DNA of 64,000 bases from Thermus amyloliquefaciens (GCF_000744885.1 NZ_JQMV01000003.1:1550001-1614000); one strand, 5' to 3'. Positions 1 to 9,559 are shown, numbered from the stretch's first letter. Notes: a model not told the origin generated them from the sequence alone. Numbers and translations are program-made.

Positions 1-79
1 CACCTTCCTCTGCGTAGGCGAACGAAAACCTCAGCCACTCTCTGGCATCATAGCACTTTACCCATGGGCAAGGGCTTTC

Positions 80-109
80 TTGACAGGGGTTTTCCCCGCG
101 TGTTACCAT
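80..109 (+). promoter_or_regulatory. Promoter of the tRNA-Cys/tRNA-Val unit
   Basis: A TTGACA -35 box (80-85) and a TACCAT -10 box (104-109) are separated by 18 nt and end 12 nt before the tRNA-Cys gene. Nothing else is recognisable in the first 79 bases. Confidence 0.7.
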
Positions 110-121
110 ACCTTACGGCTT

Positions 122-196
<75 letters not shown>

Positions 197-202
197 GAAC
201 GT

Positions 203-279
203 GGGCGCGTAGCTCAGGTGGCCAGAGCACTACCTTGACACGGTAGGGGTCGGTGGTTCAAGTCCACTCGCGCCCACCA
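203..279 (+). tRNA. tRNA-Val (anticodon GAC)
   Basis: The acceptor stem GGGCGCG pairs with CGCGCCC. The anticodon stem CTACC/GGTAG encloses loop TTGACAC (anticodon GAC). The T-arm is present and CCA is encoded. It is the second gene of the tRNA-Cys/Val pair. Confidence 0.97.
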
Positions 280-281
280 AG

Positions 282-308
282 AACCCCCGGGGCTGGCCCC
301 GGGGGTTT
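282..308. terminator. Terminator between tRNA-Val and ttuA
   Basis: A long G+C-rich inverted repeat (AACCCCCGGGG with CCCCGGGGGTTT) follows tRNA-Val. The ttuA stop codon on the other strand is only a few bases away, so the hairpin can serve both converging transcripts. Confidence 0.75.
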
Positions 309-310
309 CC

Positions 311-1276
311 TCATCCCTTGGAGGCCAGCGGCGCCTGGGGTGCAAACTGGGCCTCCTCGGGAAGTAGGCGTCTTTTCTTGGCCCGGCGGTAGACCGCATC
401 CCACATGCGGCAAAAGGAACACACCGCCCCCGTGGTGGGGTAGCCGCACCGCTCGCAGGCCCTTAGGGCCACTTCTTCGCCCGCCTGGAGTTTGGGCTGT
501 ATTCTTTCCAGAAAGCCCTCGAGGAACCGCAGCTTCGCCCCGGGCAGCTCCTGCTCCACCCGGTTTAGGGCCTCCTTGTAGAGGAGGCTCTTGGCCCCCA
601 GGGCGTTGGGGCACTCCTCGTGAAGGTAGCGGATCCCCCTCAGGAGGGTGTAGGAGAGCACCTCCCGCTCGCTAAAGCGGTAAAAGGGCTTGACCCGGGC
701 AGCCAGGCCCGGCTTCTCGGGAAGCACCGGCCCCTGGCGGACCAGGGCGTCCTCCTGGGGGTTCAGGAGGTTGCCGAAGAGGACCGCCGCCTCGTCGTCC
801 AGGTTATGGCCGGTGGCCACCACCCTAAAGCCCCCCTCCACCGCCACCTGGTTGATGATGTACCGCTTGGAAAGGCCGCAGGCGGAACAGGCCACCCGCC
901 CCGAAAGCTGGGCCAGCTCCGGAACCCCAAAGCCATAGGCCTGGCGGAGGTCCACCACCCAAAGCTGGAGGCCCCGGTCCTGGGCGAAGCGTTGCGTGAC
1001 CTCCAGGCTCCGCTCCGAGTAGCCCCCGATCCCCAGTTGCAGGTGAAGCCCCACCGCCTGGTAGCCCAGCCGCCAAAGCACATCCCAAAGGGCCAGGGAA
1101 TCCTTCCCCCCGGAAACCGCCACCAACACCCGCTCGCCGGGTTGGAGCATCCTGTGGCGGCGGATGGCCCGCTCGGTTTCCTTGACGAACCACTCCAGGT
1201 AGTGCTCCTTGCACAGGGCAAAGCCCCGGCCCCGGAGCTCCACCTGGGCCTTTTGGCCGCAGACCTTACACACCAT
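311..1276 (-). CDS. ttuA: tRNA-5-methyluridine(54) 2-sulfurtransferase TtuA
   Basis: This enzyme makes 2-thiouridine at position 54 of tRNA, a heat-stabilising modification in Thermus, using sulfur carried by TtuB. The 321-residue protein has an N-terminal zinc finger (C3, C6, C22, H25), the adenylating PP-loop SGGKDS (55-60), cluster-type cysteines C130, C133 and C222 as in the [4Fe-4S] TtuA/TtcA group, and a C-terminal CxxC/CxxC zinc finger. Its start overlaps the 3' end of ttuB by 11 bases, so the two are translationally coupled. Confidence 0.93.
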   Translation of the reverse strand: MVCKVCGQKAQVELRGRGFALCKEHYLEWFVKETERAIRRHRMLQPGERVLVAVSGGKDSLALWDVLWRLGYQAVGLHLQLGIGGYSERSLEVTQRFAQDRGLQLWVVDLRQAYGFGVPELAQLSGRVACSACGLSKRYIINQVAVEGGFRVVATGHNLDDEAAVLFGNLLNPQEDALVRQGPVLPEKPGLAARVKPFYRFSEREVLSYTLLRGIRYLHEECPNALGAKSLLYKEALNRVEQELPGAKLRFLEGFLERIQPKLQAGEEVALRACERCGYPTTGAVCSFCRMWDAVYRRAKKRRLLPEEAQFAPQAPLASKG

Positions 1277-1472
1277 GGCCCCCAGAAATGGCGGACAGGA
1301 CCTCGAGGGTATCCCCCTCCCCCACCCTCTCGTCCAGGGTGAGAAGCTCCTCCCCGCGGATCACCACCACCGTTTCGGGATTCAGGCCGAGCTCCAGGAG
1401 AACCTCCTTCAGGGGCCTATCCCCCTTCACCTCCACCTCCTGGCGCTCGGGCAGGCGCAACACCACCTTCAT
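1266..1472 (-). CDS. ttuB: Sulfur carrier protein TtuB (ubiquitin/ThiS fold)
   Basis: This small beta-grasp protein is activated as a C-terminal thiocarboxylate and delivers sulfur to TtuA. The 68-residue sequence is ThiS/MoaD-like and contains the conserved ISGG tail. Unusually, three residues (His-Gly-Val) follow the Gly-Gly, whereas the active form of this family ends at Gly-Gly. The reading frame leaves no other nearby stop. A -10 box TACACT lies 6 nt before the ATG, which suggests a leaderless mRNA. Confidence 0.9.
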   Translation of the reverse strand: MKVVLRLPERQEVEVKGDRPLKEVLLELGLNPETVVVIRGEELLTLDERVGEGDTLEVLSAISGGHGV

Positions 1473-1476
1473 CCTG

Positions 1477-2604
1477 CTAGTGTATCAGGTGGGTCCGCAA
1501 AAGCTCCATGAGCCTTTCCAGGGTGAGGCGGTTTCGCTTCTCAATCTCCCGCCTCCGGGGGATCTCCGGGTAAGGGGCCTCGGGATCGTGCAAGGTGGGG
1601 GTAAGGGGCTTCCCCAACCTGGCCTCCCATGCCCGAAGCCACCCCTCTGGCAGCGCCCCGGGAAGGGGCAGGCCATGAACGGTGTGGTAGAGGAGCGCCC
1701 AGACCCGCACGGCGGCGTCCAAGCTGTACCCACCCCCCAGGGTGATGAGCACCCGGCCCCCCGTGTAGGCATCCGCATACTCCAGGATCAGGCGGAAGAT
1801 CCTCTCATAAGCCCGGGTGGTGAGGAGAAGGTCCGCCAAGGGGTCCTGGTGGTGGGCGTCGGCCCCCGCCTGCACCACCAGCACGTCTGGGCGGAAGGCC
1901 CCTAGGGCCCAGGGCACCAGGGCCTCAAAGACCTCCAGGTAGCTTTCGTCCTCGGTGAAGGGCTCCAGGGGAAGGTTCAGCTTCCTCCCCAACCCCTCTC
2001 CCCGCCCGATCTCGTGCACGTGGCCCGTCCCCGGGAAGAGGTAGCGCCCCGACTCGTGGAGGCTCAGGGTCAGGACCTCCTTCTCCTCGTAGTGGATCCA
2101 CTGCACCCCGTCCCCATGGTGGACGTCAATGTCCAGGTACGCCACCCGCAAGCCCGCCCGGGTCAGATGGCGGATGGCCACGGAGAGGTCGTTGTACACG
2201 CAAAAACCCGAAGCGCGGTCGTACTGGGCGTGGTGTAGCCCCCCGCCCAGTTGCAGGACCCGCCTCTCCCCGGCCAGGATCCGCCGCGCCCCCTCCAGGG
2301 TGCCCCCCACCAGGATCCTGGCCGCCCGGTCCATGCCCGGGAAGACCGGGGTGTCCCCCGTGGCGAGGCCGTAGTGCTCCAGATCCGGCACCCGCTCCCC
2401 CCGGCTCGCCGCCTCCACCCGCTTCACCAAACGCTCGGAATGCACGGAAAGCACGTCCTCCCGGGTGGCCTCGCCTGGGGCTAAGGGCTCCCGCCACACC
2501 CCTAGGGCCTTAAGAAGCGAGACCAGCATCTCCAGGCGTACGGGGCTGAAGGGGTGGTGGGGCCCGAAGTCGTAGAGGCGGTACTCGTCCCGGTAGATCA
2601 CCAT
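1477..2604 (-). CDS. acuC: Histone deacetylase-like amidohydrolase AcuC
   Basis: This is a zinc-dependent deacetylase of the arginase/HDAC fold; AcuC-type enzymes deacetylate lysines on proteins such as acetyl-CoA synthetase. About 375 residues with the family motifs: HPFSPVR near the N-terminus, a GGGLHHA segment, the zinc site DIDVHHGDG, and QAGADAH and LGGGY in the C-terminal half. The ATG at 2604 is chosen; a TTG six codons earlier is possible. The start overlaps the end of acuB by 7 bases. Confidence 0.88.
   Translation of the reverse strand: MVIYRDEYRLYDFGPHHPFSPVRLEMLVSLLKALGVWREPLAPGEATREDVLSVHSERLVKRVEAASRGERVPDLEHYGLATGDTPVFPGMDRAARILVGGTLEGARRILAGERRVLQLGGGLHHAQYDRASGFCVYNDLSVAIRHLTRAGLRVAYLDIDVHHGDGVQWIHYEEKEVLTLSLHESGRYLFPGTGHVHEIGRGEGLGRKLNLPLEPFTEDESYLEVFEALVPWALGAFRPDVLVVQAGADAHHQDPLADLLLTTRAYERIFRLILEYADAYTGGRVLITLGGGYSLDAAVRVWALLYHTVHGLPLPGALPEGWLRAWEARLGKPLTPTLHDPEAPYPEIPRRREIEKRNRLTLERLMELLRTHLIH
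1479..1484 (-). promoter_or_regulatory. -10 box of the ttuB-ttuA operon
   Basis: On the minus strand TACACT is followed by six bases and the ttuB ATG, so the predicted transcript starts at or next to the A of the start codon. No convincing -35 box is visible. Confidence 0.5.
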
Positions 2605-3224
2605 GGCTTCTTGGGAGGCCAAAGCACCTCAAACCCCTCCTGGCGTAGCCCCTCCGCAAGAAGGTGGGTTTCCAAGGTGTTCACCCGCACCACCGCCCGC
2701 ACCCGGTCCCCATCCTCCGGATAGGAGAGCAGGGAATGGATGTTAATCCCCCGGCCCGCCAAGAACCCGGTAAGCCGGGCCAGCTCCCCCACCCGGTCGG
2801 GAAGGCGCACCTCGAGGCGCCCCGAGGGTTCGGTGACCCCGGTGAGCTTCAGGAGGGCATCCAAAAGGTCTATCCCCGTGACGATCCCCACCAAGGCACC
2901 ATCCTCCAGGACGGGTAGGGAGCCGATCTTCCTTTCCCGCATCACCCGGGCCGCCTCCTCCACCGGGTCCAGGGGATGGGCGGTGACCACCTCCTTGGTC
3001 ATCACCTCCGCCACCGGGGCGCACTCCGGGCAGGCGCCCTTGGGGTTGAGGCGGCTGGTGGCCAAACGGATATCCCGGTCGGTGATGATCCCCACCAGCC
3101 TGCCCTCCTCCACCACCGGCAGGTGGCGGATGCCCTTTTGCAGGAGGAGGCGGTAGGCCTCCTCGAGGGTCACCCCGGGCTCCACCGTGACCACGGGGAA
3201 GCGCATCACATCCTGAACCAGCAT
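2598..3224 (-). CDS. acuB: CBS-pair and ACT domain protein, AcuB-like
   Basis: This is probably a nucleotide- or ligand-sensing regulator of the acu pathway. The 208-residue protein has two CBS domains (about residues 1-135) and a C-terminal ACT-like domain (about 140-205, starting near LEVRLPDR). The chosen ATG begins MLVQDVMRF, matching the normal N-terminus of CBS proteins. The upstream 15 codons overlap the promoter and terminator and are rejected. It is co-transcribed with acuC; no acuA is nearby. Confidence 0.85.
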   Translation of the reverse strand: MLVQDVMRFPVVTVEPGVTLEEAYRLLLQKGIRHLPVVEEGRLVGIITDRDIRLATSRLNPKGACPECAPVAEVMTKEVVTAHPLDPVEEAARVMRERKIGSLPVLEDGALVGIVTGIDLLDALLKLTGVTEPSGRLEVRLPDRVGELARLTGFLAGRGINIHSLLSYPEDGDRVRAVVRVNTLETHLLAEGLRQEGFEVLWPPKKPW

Positions 3225-3230
3225 AAAAAA

Positions 3231-3236
3231 AGTATA
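3231..3236 (-). promoter_or_regulatory. -10 box of acuB
   Basis: TATACT on the minus strand is followed by six T residues and the ATG of acuB, indicating a leaderless start. The same T run serves as the U-tract of the terminator just upstream. Confidence 0.6.
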
Positions 3237-3257
3237 CCCCGGCGGGACCCGCCGGGG
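3237..3257 (-). terminator. Terminator of the peptide ABC transporter operon
   Basis: A 9-bp G+C stem (CCCCGGCGG with CCGCCGGGG) with a three-base loop follows the dppF stop. On the minus strand it is followed by TATAC and a run of seven T. Confidence 0.7.
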
Positions 3258-3272
3258 CCTTTCCCCCAAGAC

Positions 3273-4256
3273 CTACAGGATGTCGTCCCGGATGCAGGCT
3301 TTGAAGTGGCCGGGGGCCACCTCCTTAAGCTCCGGCACCACCTGGGCGCACTCGGGAAGGGCGTACCGGCACCGGGTACGGAAAACGCAGCCCGACGGGG
3401 GGTTGATGGGCGAGGGGATATCCCCTTGGAGGACGATGCGCTCCCGCTTCACCGTGGGGTCAGGGATGGGCACCGCGGAAAGCAGGGCCTCGGTGTAGGG
3501 GTGCTTGGGGTTGCGGTAAAGCTCCCGGGAGGAGGCGATCTCCATCACCTTGCCCAGGTACATCACCGCCACCCGGTCGGAGATGTACTCCACCACCGCC
3601 AGGTCGTGGGCGATGAAGAGGAGGGTGAGGCCCAGCTCCTCCTTCAGGTCCATGAGGAGGTTCACCACCTGGGCCTGAATGGACACGTCCAGGGCGGAAA
3701 CCGGCTCGTCGGCCACGATGAACTCCGGGGCCACCGCCAGGGCACGGGCGATGCCGATCCTTTGCCTTTGGCCACCCGAGAACTCGTGGGGATACCGGCG
3801 CATGTGGTCCGGGGAAAGCCCCACCAGCTTCAAAAGCTCCGCCACCCTCTCCGTGCGCTCCTGGGGCGTCTTGCCGATCCCGTGGATGATGAGGGGCTCG
3901 GCGATGATATCCCCCACGGTCATCCGGGGGTTCAAGGAGCTAAAGGGGTCCTGGAAGATGATCTGCATCCGGCGGCGGTACGGGCGGAGCTTGTCCTTGG
4001 GAAGGTCCGTGATGTCCTGCCCGTCAAAGAGGATGCGCCCCCCCGTGGGCTCGATGAGGCGCAGGAGGGTGCGGCCCACCGTGGTCTTGCCGCTACCCGA
4101 CTCCCCCACCAGGCCCAAAACCTCCCCCTTCTTGATGGCGAAGGAAACCCCATCCACCGCCTTGACGCTTCCCACCACGCGGGAGAGGATCCCGCCGCGG
4201 ATGGGGAAGTGCTTTTTTAGGTCCTGGATCTCCAGGAGGACATGGTTTTCCCTCAT
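3273..4256 (-). CDS. dppF: Oligopeptide/dipeptide ABC transporter ATPase (DppF/OppF type)
   Basis: One of two cytoplasmic ATPases of a peptide importer. About 327 residues with Walker [10 protein letters not shown], the signature [14 protein letters not shown], Walker [13 protein letters not shown], the H-loop IAHD, and the C-terminal oligopeptide-binding extension with a cysteine cluster (CVFRTRC...C). The ATG at 4256 overlaps the dppD stop by 4 bases (ATGA), which decides the start. It is the last gene of the operon. Confidence 0.93.
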   Translation of the reverse strand: MRENHVLLEIQDLKKHFPIRGGILSRVVGSVKAVDGVSFAIKKGEVLGLVGESGSGKTTVGRTLLRLIEPTGGRILFDGQDITDLPKDKLRPYRRRMQIIFQDPFSSLNPRMTVGDIIAEPLIIHGIGKTPQERTERVAELLKLVGLSPDHMRRYPHEFSGGQRQRIGIARALAVAPEFIVADEPVSALDVSIQAQVVNLLMDLKEELGLTLLFIAHDLAVVEYISDRVAVMYLGKVMEIASSRELYRNPKHPYTEALLSAVPIPDPTVKRERIVLQGDIPSPINPPSGCVFRTRCRYALPECAQVVPELKEVAPGHFKACIRDDIL

Positions 4257-5272
4257 GCCCGCACCTCCCGGATCTCCCGCCAGCGCACGCACCGCACCTG
4301 GCGGCCATCACCCGTCTCCTCCAAGGGGGGCACCTCCCGGTCGCAAAGGCCTTCCACGTGGTGCTTGCACCGGGGGTGGAAGGCGCAACCCGGGGGCAGG
4401 TACAAGGGGTTGGGTACGTTGCCCGGGATGGCCTCGAGGCGCTCCCGATGCTCCGCCGCCAGGTCCAGCCGGGGCACGGAGTGGAGAAGCCCCCGGGTGT
4501 AGGGGTGCAGGGGCTCCTTGAAGAGGGGCACCACGTCCGCCTGCTCCACCGCCCGGCCCGCGTACATCACCACCACCCGGTCCGCCATCTCCGCCACCAC
4601 CCCCAGGTTGTGGGTGATGAAAAGGATGCTCATGCCGATCTCCTCCTGGAGCTTCTTCATCAGCTCCAGGATCTGGGCCTGGATGGTCACGTCCAAGGCG
4701 GTGGTGGGCTCGTCGGCGATGAGCAAGGAAGGGTTGCAGGAAAGCGCCATGGCGATCATCACCCGCTGGCGCATCCCGCCGGACATCTGGTGGGGGTAGT
4801 TGGCAAGGCGCTTCTTGGGCTCAGGGATGCCCACCAGGTCCAGCATGTGGGCCGCCAGCTCCATGGCCTCCTTGCGGCTTTTCCCCTGGTGGAGCATGAT
4901 GGCCTCGGCGATCTGGTCCCCCACCGTGTACACGGGGTTCAAGGAGGTCATGGGTTCCTGGAAGATCATGGCGATGTCGTTGCCCCGGATGCGGCGCATC
5001 TCCGCCTCCGAAAGCTTTGCCAGGTCCCGCACCTGCCCGTCCTTGCCCCGGAAGCGGATCTCCCCGCCCACGATCCTGCCTGGAGGCGTGGGGATGAGCC
5101 GCATGATGGAGAGGGCGGTCACGCTCTTCCCCGAACCGGACTCCCCCACCACCGCCAGGGTTTCCCCTTTGTCCACATGGAAGGAAACCCCGTCCACCGC
5201 CTTCACCACCCCATCGTCGGTGAAGAAGTGGACTTTAAGGTCTCTCACCTCCAGTAACCGCTTTTCGTCCAT
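4253..5272 (-). CDS. dppD: Oligopeptide/dipeptide ABC transporter ATPase (DppD/OppD type)
   Basis: The partner ATPase of DppF. About 339 residues with Walker [11 protein letters not shown], signature [15 protein letters not shown], Walker [14 protein letters not shown]-loop ITHN, and the C-terminal cysteine motif (CAFHPRC...CD). The start [12 protein letters not shown] aligns with the family. It sits between dppC and dppF. Confidence 0.93.
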   Translation of the reverse strand: MDEKRLLEVRDLKVHFFTDDGVVKAVDGVSFHVDKGETLAVVGESGSGKSVTALSIMRLIPTPPGRIVGGEIRFRGKDGQVRDLAKLSEAEMRRIRGNDIAMIFQEPMTSLNPVYTVGDQIAEAIMLHQGKSRKEAMELAAHMLDLVGIPEPKKRLANYPHQMSGGMRQRVMIAMALSCNPSLLIADEPTTALDVTIQAQILELMKKLQEEIGMSILFITHNLGVVAEMADRVVVMYAGRAVEQADVVPLFKEPLHPYTRGLLHSVPRLDLAAEHRERLEAIPGNVPNPLYLPPGCAFHPRCKHHVEGLCDREVPPLEETGDGRQVRCVRWREIREVRA

Positions 5273-5344
5273 GCGCACTCCTTCGGGCTCTGCCCTCAAA
5301 ACACCTCACCCGTTATACGCCATACCGGGCCAAAAGAGAAGGGC

Positions 5345-6703
5345 CTACTGCCTCCGCCTGGGGTCCAAGGCATCCCGCAGGCCATCGCCCAAAAAGTTCC
5401 AAGACAGCACCGAAAGGAAGATGAAAAACCCGGGCCACAACACCCAAGGCCGGTCGGTAAAGGAGGCAAACCCCCCCTGCTGGGCCGCCTGGAGGAGGAG
5501 GCCCCAGCTGGTGTAGGGCTCCGTGACCCCAAGCCCGAGGAAGGAAAGCCCACTTTCCCCCAGGATAAAGCCGGGGATGGTGAGGGAAAGGCTCACGATC
5601 ACGTAGCTGGCGGTGGCGGGCAGGATGTGGCGGGCGATGATGCGGGAATCCGAGGCCCCTAGGGCCCTGGCCGCCTGCACGTAGTCCATCTCCCGCACGC
5701 TGAGGACGATCCCCCGCACCACCCGGGCCAGCCCTCCCCAGCCGATGAAGCCCAGCAGGCCCACCACCAGGTAGAAGGTGAGGAGGGGATCCACGTTGGT
5801 GGGGAAGACCGCCCGCAAGGAGATGAGGAGGAAAAGGCTGGGAATGGCGGCAATGATCTCCACCGTGCGCATGATGAGGTCGTCGGGGTCCAAGCGGAGG
5901 GGCTCCCGGAAGACCCGCCGGAGGATCGCCAGCGCCGCCCCCACCCCCAAGGCCAAAACCAAGCCGTCGATCCCGTAGGAGAACCACTCCTTGCCCGGGC
6001 TCAGCCGCACGAAGGACCAGGCCAGGTACAAGGCCCCCATGGCCACGGCCACCCACAGAAGGAGGCCCAAAGGCCCCAGCACCAACCCAAGGCCCCGCCA
6101 CGCCCTGGGGGGAAGGGAGAGGGCGAAGGGGCGCCCGGAGAAGTAGCCGGCGATCCCCCCTAAAAGGAGCCCCAAGGCGAAGGAGACCAAGGCCGAGAGG
6201 ATCCCGATGGTGAGCGAAACCTGCCCACCGTAGACGATGCGGCTGAAGAGGTCCCGGCCAAAGTTATCCGTACCCATAAGGAAGATGCGCCCCGGGGGAT
6301 CCACCCCAATGAGCCTTAGGTCGGAGCGGAACACCTTGAAGACGGTGTAGGGCTGGTCGGGGGTTCGCACGAAAAAGCGCAGGTAGAACTTGCCCTGGGA
6401 TGGATCCTCCTCGTAACGGGGCTGGAGGGTTACCGGATCAATGCTGGGTTTGGTGGCGTAGACAAAAGGCCGACTGAGCCTTCCCGTTTCGGGGTCCACA
6501 AAGTGGATTCGGGTGGGCGGGTGGTTCCCCTTGGGGGGATAGAGCTCATAGTAGTTGGGATCGTAGGGGCTGAAAAACCCGGCGAAGGCGGCCATCAGGT
6601 AAAGCACCAGAAGAATGCGCCCGCCCCAGACCGCCAGGCGGTGCTTGCGAAACTGGCGCAAAACCAGCTGGGTGCGGGCGGTAGAAGACGAAAGGCGTTC
6701 CAC
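5345..6703 (-). CDS. dppC: Peptide ABC transporter permease (DppC/OppC type), enlarged
   Basis: A membrane permease of the peptide importer. The 452-residue length is much greater than the roughly 300 usual for DppC. The N-terminus has one membrane segment, followed by a long hydrophilic region (about residues 55-165). After the first core helices an extra block (about 210-275) contains two or three additional hydrophobic segments before the conserved EAA-type loop ([18 protein letters not shown]). The permease core itself looks intact. Confidence 0.88.
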   Translation of the reverse strand: MERLSSSTARTQLVLRQFRKHRLAVWGGRILLVLYLMAAFAGFFSPYDPNYYELYPPKGNHPPTRIHFVDPETGRLSRPFVYATKPSIDPVTLQPRYEEDPSQGKFYLRFFVRTPDQPYTVFKVFRSDLRLIGVDPPGRIFLMGTDNFGRDLFSRIVYGGQVSLTIGILSALVSFALGLLLGGIAGYFSGRPFALSLPPRAWRGLGLVLGPLGLLLWVAVAMGALYLAWSFVRLSPGKEWFSYGIDGLVLALGVGAALAILRRVFREPLRLDPDDLIMRTVEIIAAIPSLFLLISLRAVFPTNVDPLLTFYLVVGLLGFIGWGGLARVVRGIVLSVREMDYVQAARALGASDSRIIARHILPATASYVIVSLSLTIPGFILGESGLSFLGLGVTEPYTSWGLLLQAAQQGGFASFTDRPWVLWPGFFIFLSVLSWNFLGDGLRDALDPRRRQ

Positions 6704-6712
6704 AGATCACCC

Positions 6713-7696
6713 CTATTCGTAGCGGATCCTGGGGTCCACCCAGGCCAGGAGGAGATCGGAGATGAGGTTGCCGATCATCAAGAGGACCAGGCTCACCGTG
6801 AGAAAACCGGCGATCACGTAAAGGTCCTGGTTGGCGATGGCGTCCAGGAAAAAGGGGGTAATACCCGGCCAGGCCATAACCACCTCCACGAACCCCGCTC
6901 CCGAGATCAGGCTGGGAAGAAGCCCGCCCAAGGTGGCCACAAAGGGAATCACCGCGTTGCGAAAGGCGTGCTTGTAGAGGACCACCCGCTCGGCCAAGCC
7001 CTTGGCCCGGGCGGTCCGGATGTAGTCCTGCCCCAAGACCTCTAGCATCTGCCCCCGCATGAGGCGGGAAAGCCCGGCGATATCGTTGGCGGTGGCCACC
7101 AGCACAGGCACCACCGCATGCCAGGCGATGTCCAGGATCTGGCGCAAGGGCGGCATCTGCTCAAAGCCGCTGCTGGTCATGCCGGAAACCGGAAAGATAA
7201 GGGTACCCGTGCGGAACTTGATCTGGAGAAGCACGTAGATGGCGATGAGCGCCAGGAAAAAGCTGGGCACGGAAAGCCCGATATACGCCAGAAAGGAAAG
7301 GATCCTGTCCCCCAAGGAGTACTGGCGCACCGCCCCATAGACGCCGATGGGAATGGCCACCAGGTACAGAAGAAGGGTGGAGGGGATGACGATTACCATG
7401 GAGTTCACCACCCGGGGCCAGATCACCTCCAGGACCGGCGCCTGGAAGGCGAAGGAGTAGCCCAGGTTGAGGTGGAGGAGGTTATTCATCCAGAGGAGGT
7501 ACTGCTCGTAGATGGGCCGGTCCAGGCCGAACTGGGCCCTAAGGCGGGCGATGGTCTCCGGGGTTACCTTGGGATCCAGCTCCCGCTGGGTCAGGTAGTC
7601 CCCCGGGGCCAGCTGGATGATGAGGAAGGCCAGGAAGGTAGCCCCGAAGAAGGTGGGGATCAGGTACAGGATTCGGCGAAGGATATATGCGGTCAT
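6713..7696 (-). CDS. dppB: Peptide ABC transporter permease (DppB/OppB type)
   Basis: The first permease of the importer, 327 residues with the typical N-terminus (MTAYILRRILYLIPTFFG), about six membrane segments and the EAA-type loop (RTARAKGLAERVVLYKHAFRNA). It is placed directly upstream of dppC and downstream of the binding-protein gene, the standard gene order. Confidence 0.93.
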   Translation of the reverse strand: MTAYILRRILYLIPTFFGATFLAFLIIQLAPGDYLTQRELDPKVTPETIARLRAQFGLDRPIYEQYLLWMNNLLHLNLGYSFAFQAPVLEVIWPRVVNSMVIVIPSTLLLYLVAIPIGVYGAVRQYSLGDRILSFLAYIGLSVPSFFLALIAIYVLLQIKFRTGTLIFPVSGMTSSGFEQMPPLRQILDIAWHAVVPVLVATANDIAGLSRLMRGQMLEVLGQDYIRTARAKGLAERVVLYKHAFRNAVIPFVATLGGLLPSLISGAGFVEVVMAWPGITPFFLDAIANQDLYVIAGFLTVSLVLLMIGNLISDLLLAWVDPRIRYE

Positions 7697-7751
7697 GGCT
7701 TCCCAAAGTATCCCCGGGGCCGATAGACCCCGGGGATACCCTACGGCTAGC

Positions 7752-9500
7752 TCACTTCTTGATGAAGGTCAGCTCCAGCTCCCGCTGGCCCCAGATGCTG
7801 CTGATGATGGCATCGGGGTGCTCCCCACCCAGGCGGTTGTTCCAGGCGGGGTGGTAGTTGGGCCCGGCGATGTAGATGACGGGCAGGAGCTGGGCCTCAA
7901 TCTCCTGCATGCGGTAGCCGATCTCCACCCGCTTCTTGAAGTCCAGCTCGGTGCGGCCACGGGAGTAAAGGGCATCCAGCTGGGTTTCCCTGGGATCCAG
8001 GCACTGGCCCGACTTGTTCCACATGTGCAGGTTACCCTTGCAGGGCACCACGTTGGGGCCAAAGGGCCAGTCGAGGCCGCCGCCGGTGAGGCCGATGATG
8101 ATGGCGTCAAAGGGCCGGTCGGGGCCCGAGGAGAGGAGCTGGCCCACCAGGGTGTTGAAGTCTATGGCCTGGAAGTTGACCTTGACCCCCACCTTCTTGG
8201 CCTCGTCCACGATCAGCTTGGCGATCTGCTCCCGCTGGGTGTTGCCGGCGTTGGTGGCGAGGTTAAACTCAATCCGCCGCCCCCGGGAGTCCACCAGGTA
8301 CCCCTCCCGGTCCTTCTTGATGAAGCCGAGCTCGGCAAGGAGCTTGGCCGCCTGCCGGAGGTCATACTCGTACTTGGGCACCTTGGGGTTGATCCACTGG
8401 GTAAGCACGGGGTAAACGCTCGTGTACATGGGGGTGCCCAGACCGCCGTAGACGATGTCCACCACCGCCTGACGGTTCACGATGTGGCTCATGGCCCGGC
8501 GGAACTTATCCGAGCGGAAAAGGCTTTGCTTGAAGGGATCCGAGGCCTTGTTCCAGTTGAAGACCATGAACTGGCTGCTGGCCACCGGGGAAGCGTTCAC
8601 CTTGAGGGTGGCGTCCAAGCGGCCTTGCTGGATGGCCTGGCGCACCTGGGAGATGTGGTCCACGGTGGAGGGGGCAAAGACGTCGATGTTCCCCGCCAGG
8701 AACTCGGCCAGCTGGGCGTTGGTGTCCTTGACGATCTTGATCTCGTAGCGGTCCAGGTAGGGCAGGGGGTTGCCCGCCGCGTCCTTGTTCCACTCCCCGA
8801 AGGCGGGGTTGCGCTTCAGCACCAGGCGCTCCCCCGGGCGGTAGCTCTCGATGAGCCAGGGACCCCCGGACACGATGTTCTCGGGCTTTTCGTTCAGGGT
8901 CCACATCTTCTTGATGCCCTCCGCCCCATCCTTCTGGTAAACGGGCCCGAAGATGTGGGCCGGCCAGGGCGCAAAGCTGGCCACCCTAAAGGCATCCGCA
9001 TCCGTCCTGGGGTAGATGAAGCGGATGGTGTAGTCGTCAATCTTGCGCAGGGTGATGGGCTTGCCGTCAATAAAGAAGTCATCGTACCTGTTGGACCCCA
9101 CCGCCTTATCCGTGTGGATGCGCCAGGTCATGATCCAGTCGTCGGCGGTGATGGGACGGCCGTCCGACCACTTCATGCCCTTGCGGATCTTGAAGGTGAT
9201 CTCCAGCTTGTTGGCGCTTACGCTGAAGGACTCCGCCATGTAGGGGATCCAGTCCCCAGTGGTGGGGTCGCGGATGACCAGGCCCCTGGCCCCCGAGATG
9301 GTGGCCGGCACGTTATCCGCCTCGGCGGTGATGAAGGGGTTGAAGGTGCGGTAGTCGGAGATCGTCGCTTGCCTCAGGGTACCTCCCCGCTTCACCTCAG
9401 AGGGCTTGGCCACGGTCCACTTCTGGGGCCAGACAAAGGTCTGGGCGCTGGCCACGCCGGCTAAAGCTAAAGCCGCCGCCAACCAGAAAGCTTTCCTCAT
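7752..9500 (-). CDS. Peptide ABC transporter substrate-binding protein (SBP_bac_5 family)
   Basis: This 582-residue secreted or membrane-attached protein captures the substrate for the DppBCDF importer. It starts with a signal peptide (about 19 residues, ending VASA) without an obvious lipobox cysteine. The body shows family features such as the YMAESFSVSANKLEITFKIR segment near residue 80 and long alpha/beta lobes. The substrate cannot be decided from sequence. First gene of the operon. Confidence 0.9.
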   Translation of the reverse strand: MRKAFWLAAALALAGVASAQTFVWPQKWTVAKPSEVKRGGTLRQATISDYRTFNPFITAEADNVPATISGARGLVIRDPTTGDWIPYMAESFSVSANKLEITFKIRKGMKWSDGRPITADDWIMTWRIHTDKAVGSNRYDDFFIDGKPITLRKIDDYTIRFIYPRTDADAFRVASFAPWPAHIFGPVYQKDGAEGIKKMWTLNEKPENIVSGGPWLIESYRPGERLVLKRNPAFGEWNKDAAGNPLPYLDRYEIKIVKDTNAQLAEFLAGNIDVFAPSTVDHISQVRQAIQQGRLDATLKVNASPVASSQFMVFNWNKASDPFKQSLFRSDKFRRAMSHIVNRQAVVDIVYGGLGTPMYTSVYPVLTQWINPKVPKYEYDLRQAAKLLAELGFIKKDREGYLVDSRGRRIEFNLATNAGNTQREQIAKLIVDEAKKVGVKVNFQAIDFNTLVGQLLSSGPDRPFDAIIIGLTGGGLDWPFGPNVVPCKGNLHMWNKSGQCLDPRETQLDALYSRGRTELDFKKRVEIGYRMQEIEAQLLPVIYIAGPNYHPAWNNRLGGEHPDAIISSIWGQRELELTFIKK

Positions 9501-9529
9501 AGGTCTCCTCCCGAAACCTTACGCTGGTC

Positions 9530-9559
9530 AAGGTACCCCCACTCCTTGGACCCTGTCAA
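9530..9559 (-). promoter_or_regulatory. Promoter of the peptide transporter operon
   Basis: On the minus strand a TTGACA -35 box (9559-9554) and a TACCTT -10 box (9535-9530) are 18 nt apart. A ribosome binding site GGAGGAG precedes the start at 9500, so this mRNA has a leader. Confidence 0.65.

Noticed and set aside
4257-4292. Earlier start for dppF
   Set aside because: The extension lies inside dppD; the family alignment and ATGA overlap support 4256.
7617-9464. A 615-codon open frame opposite the peptide-binding protein
   Set aside because: It is antisense to an intact signal-peptide-bearing protein; no motif and no plausible ribosome site.
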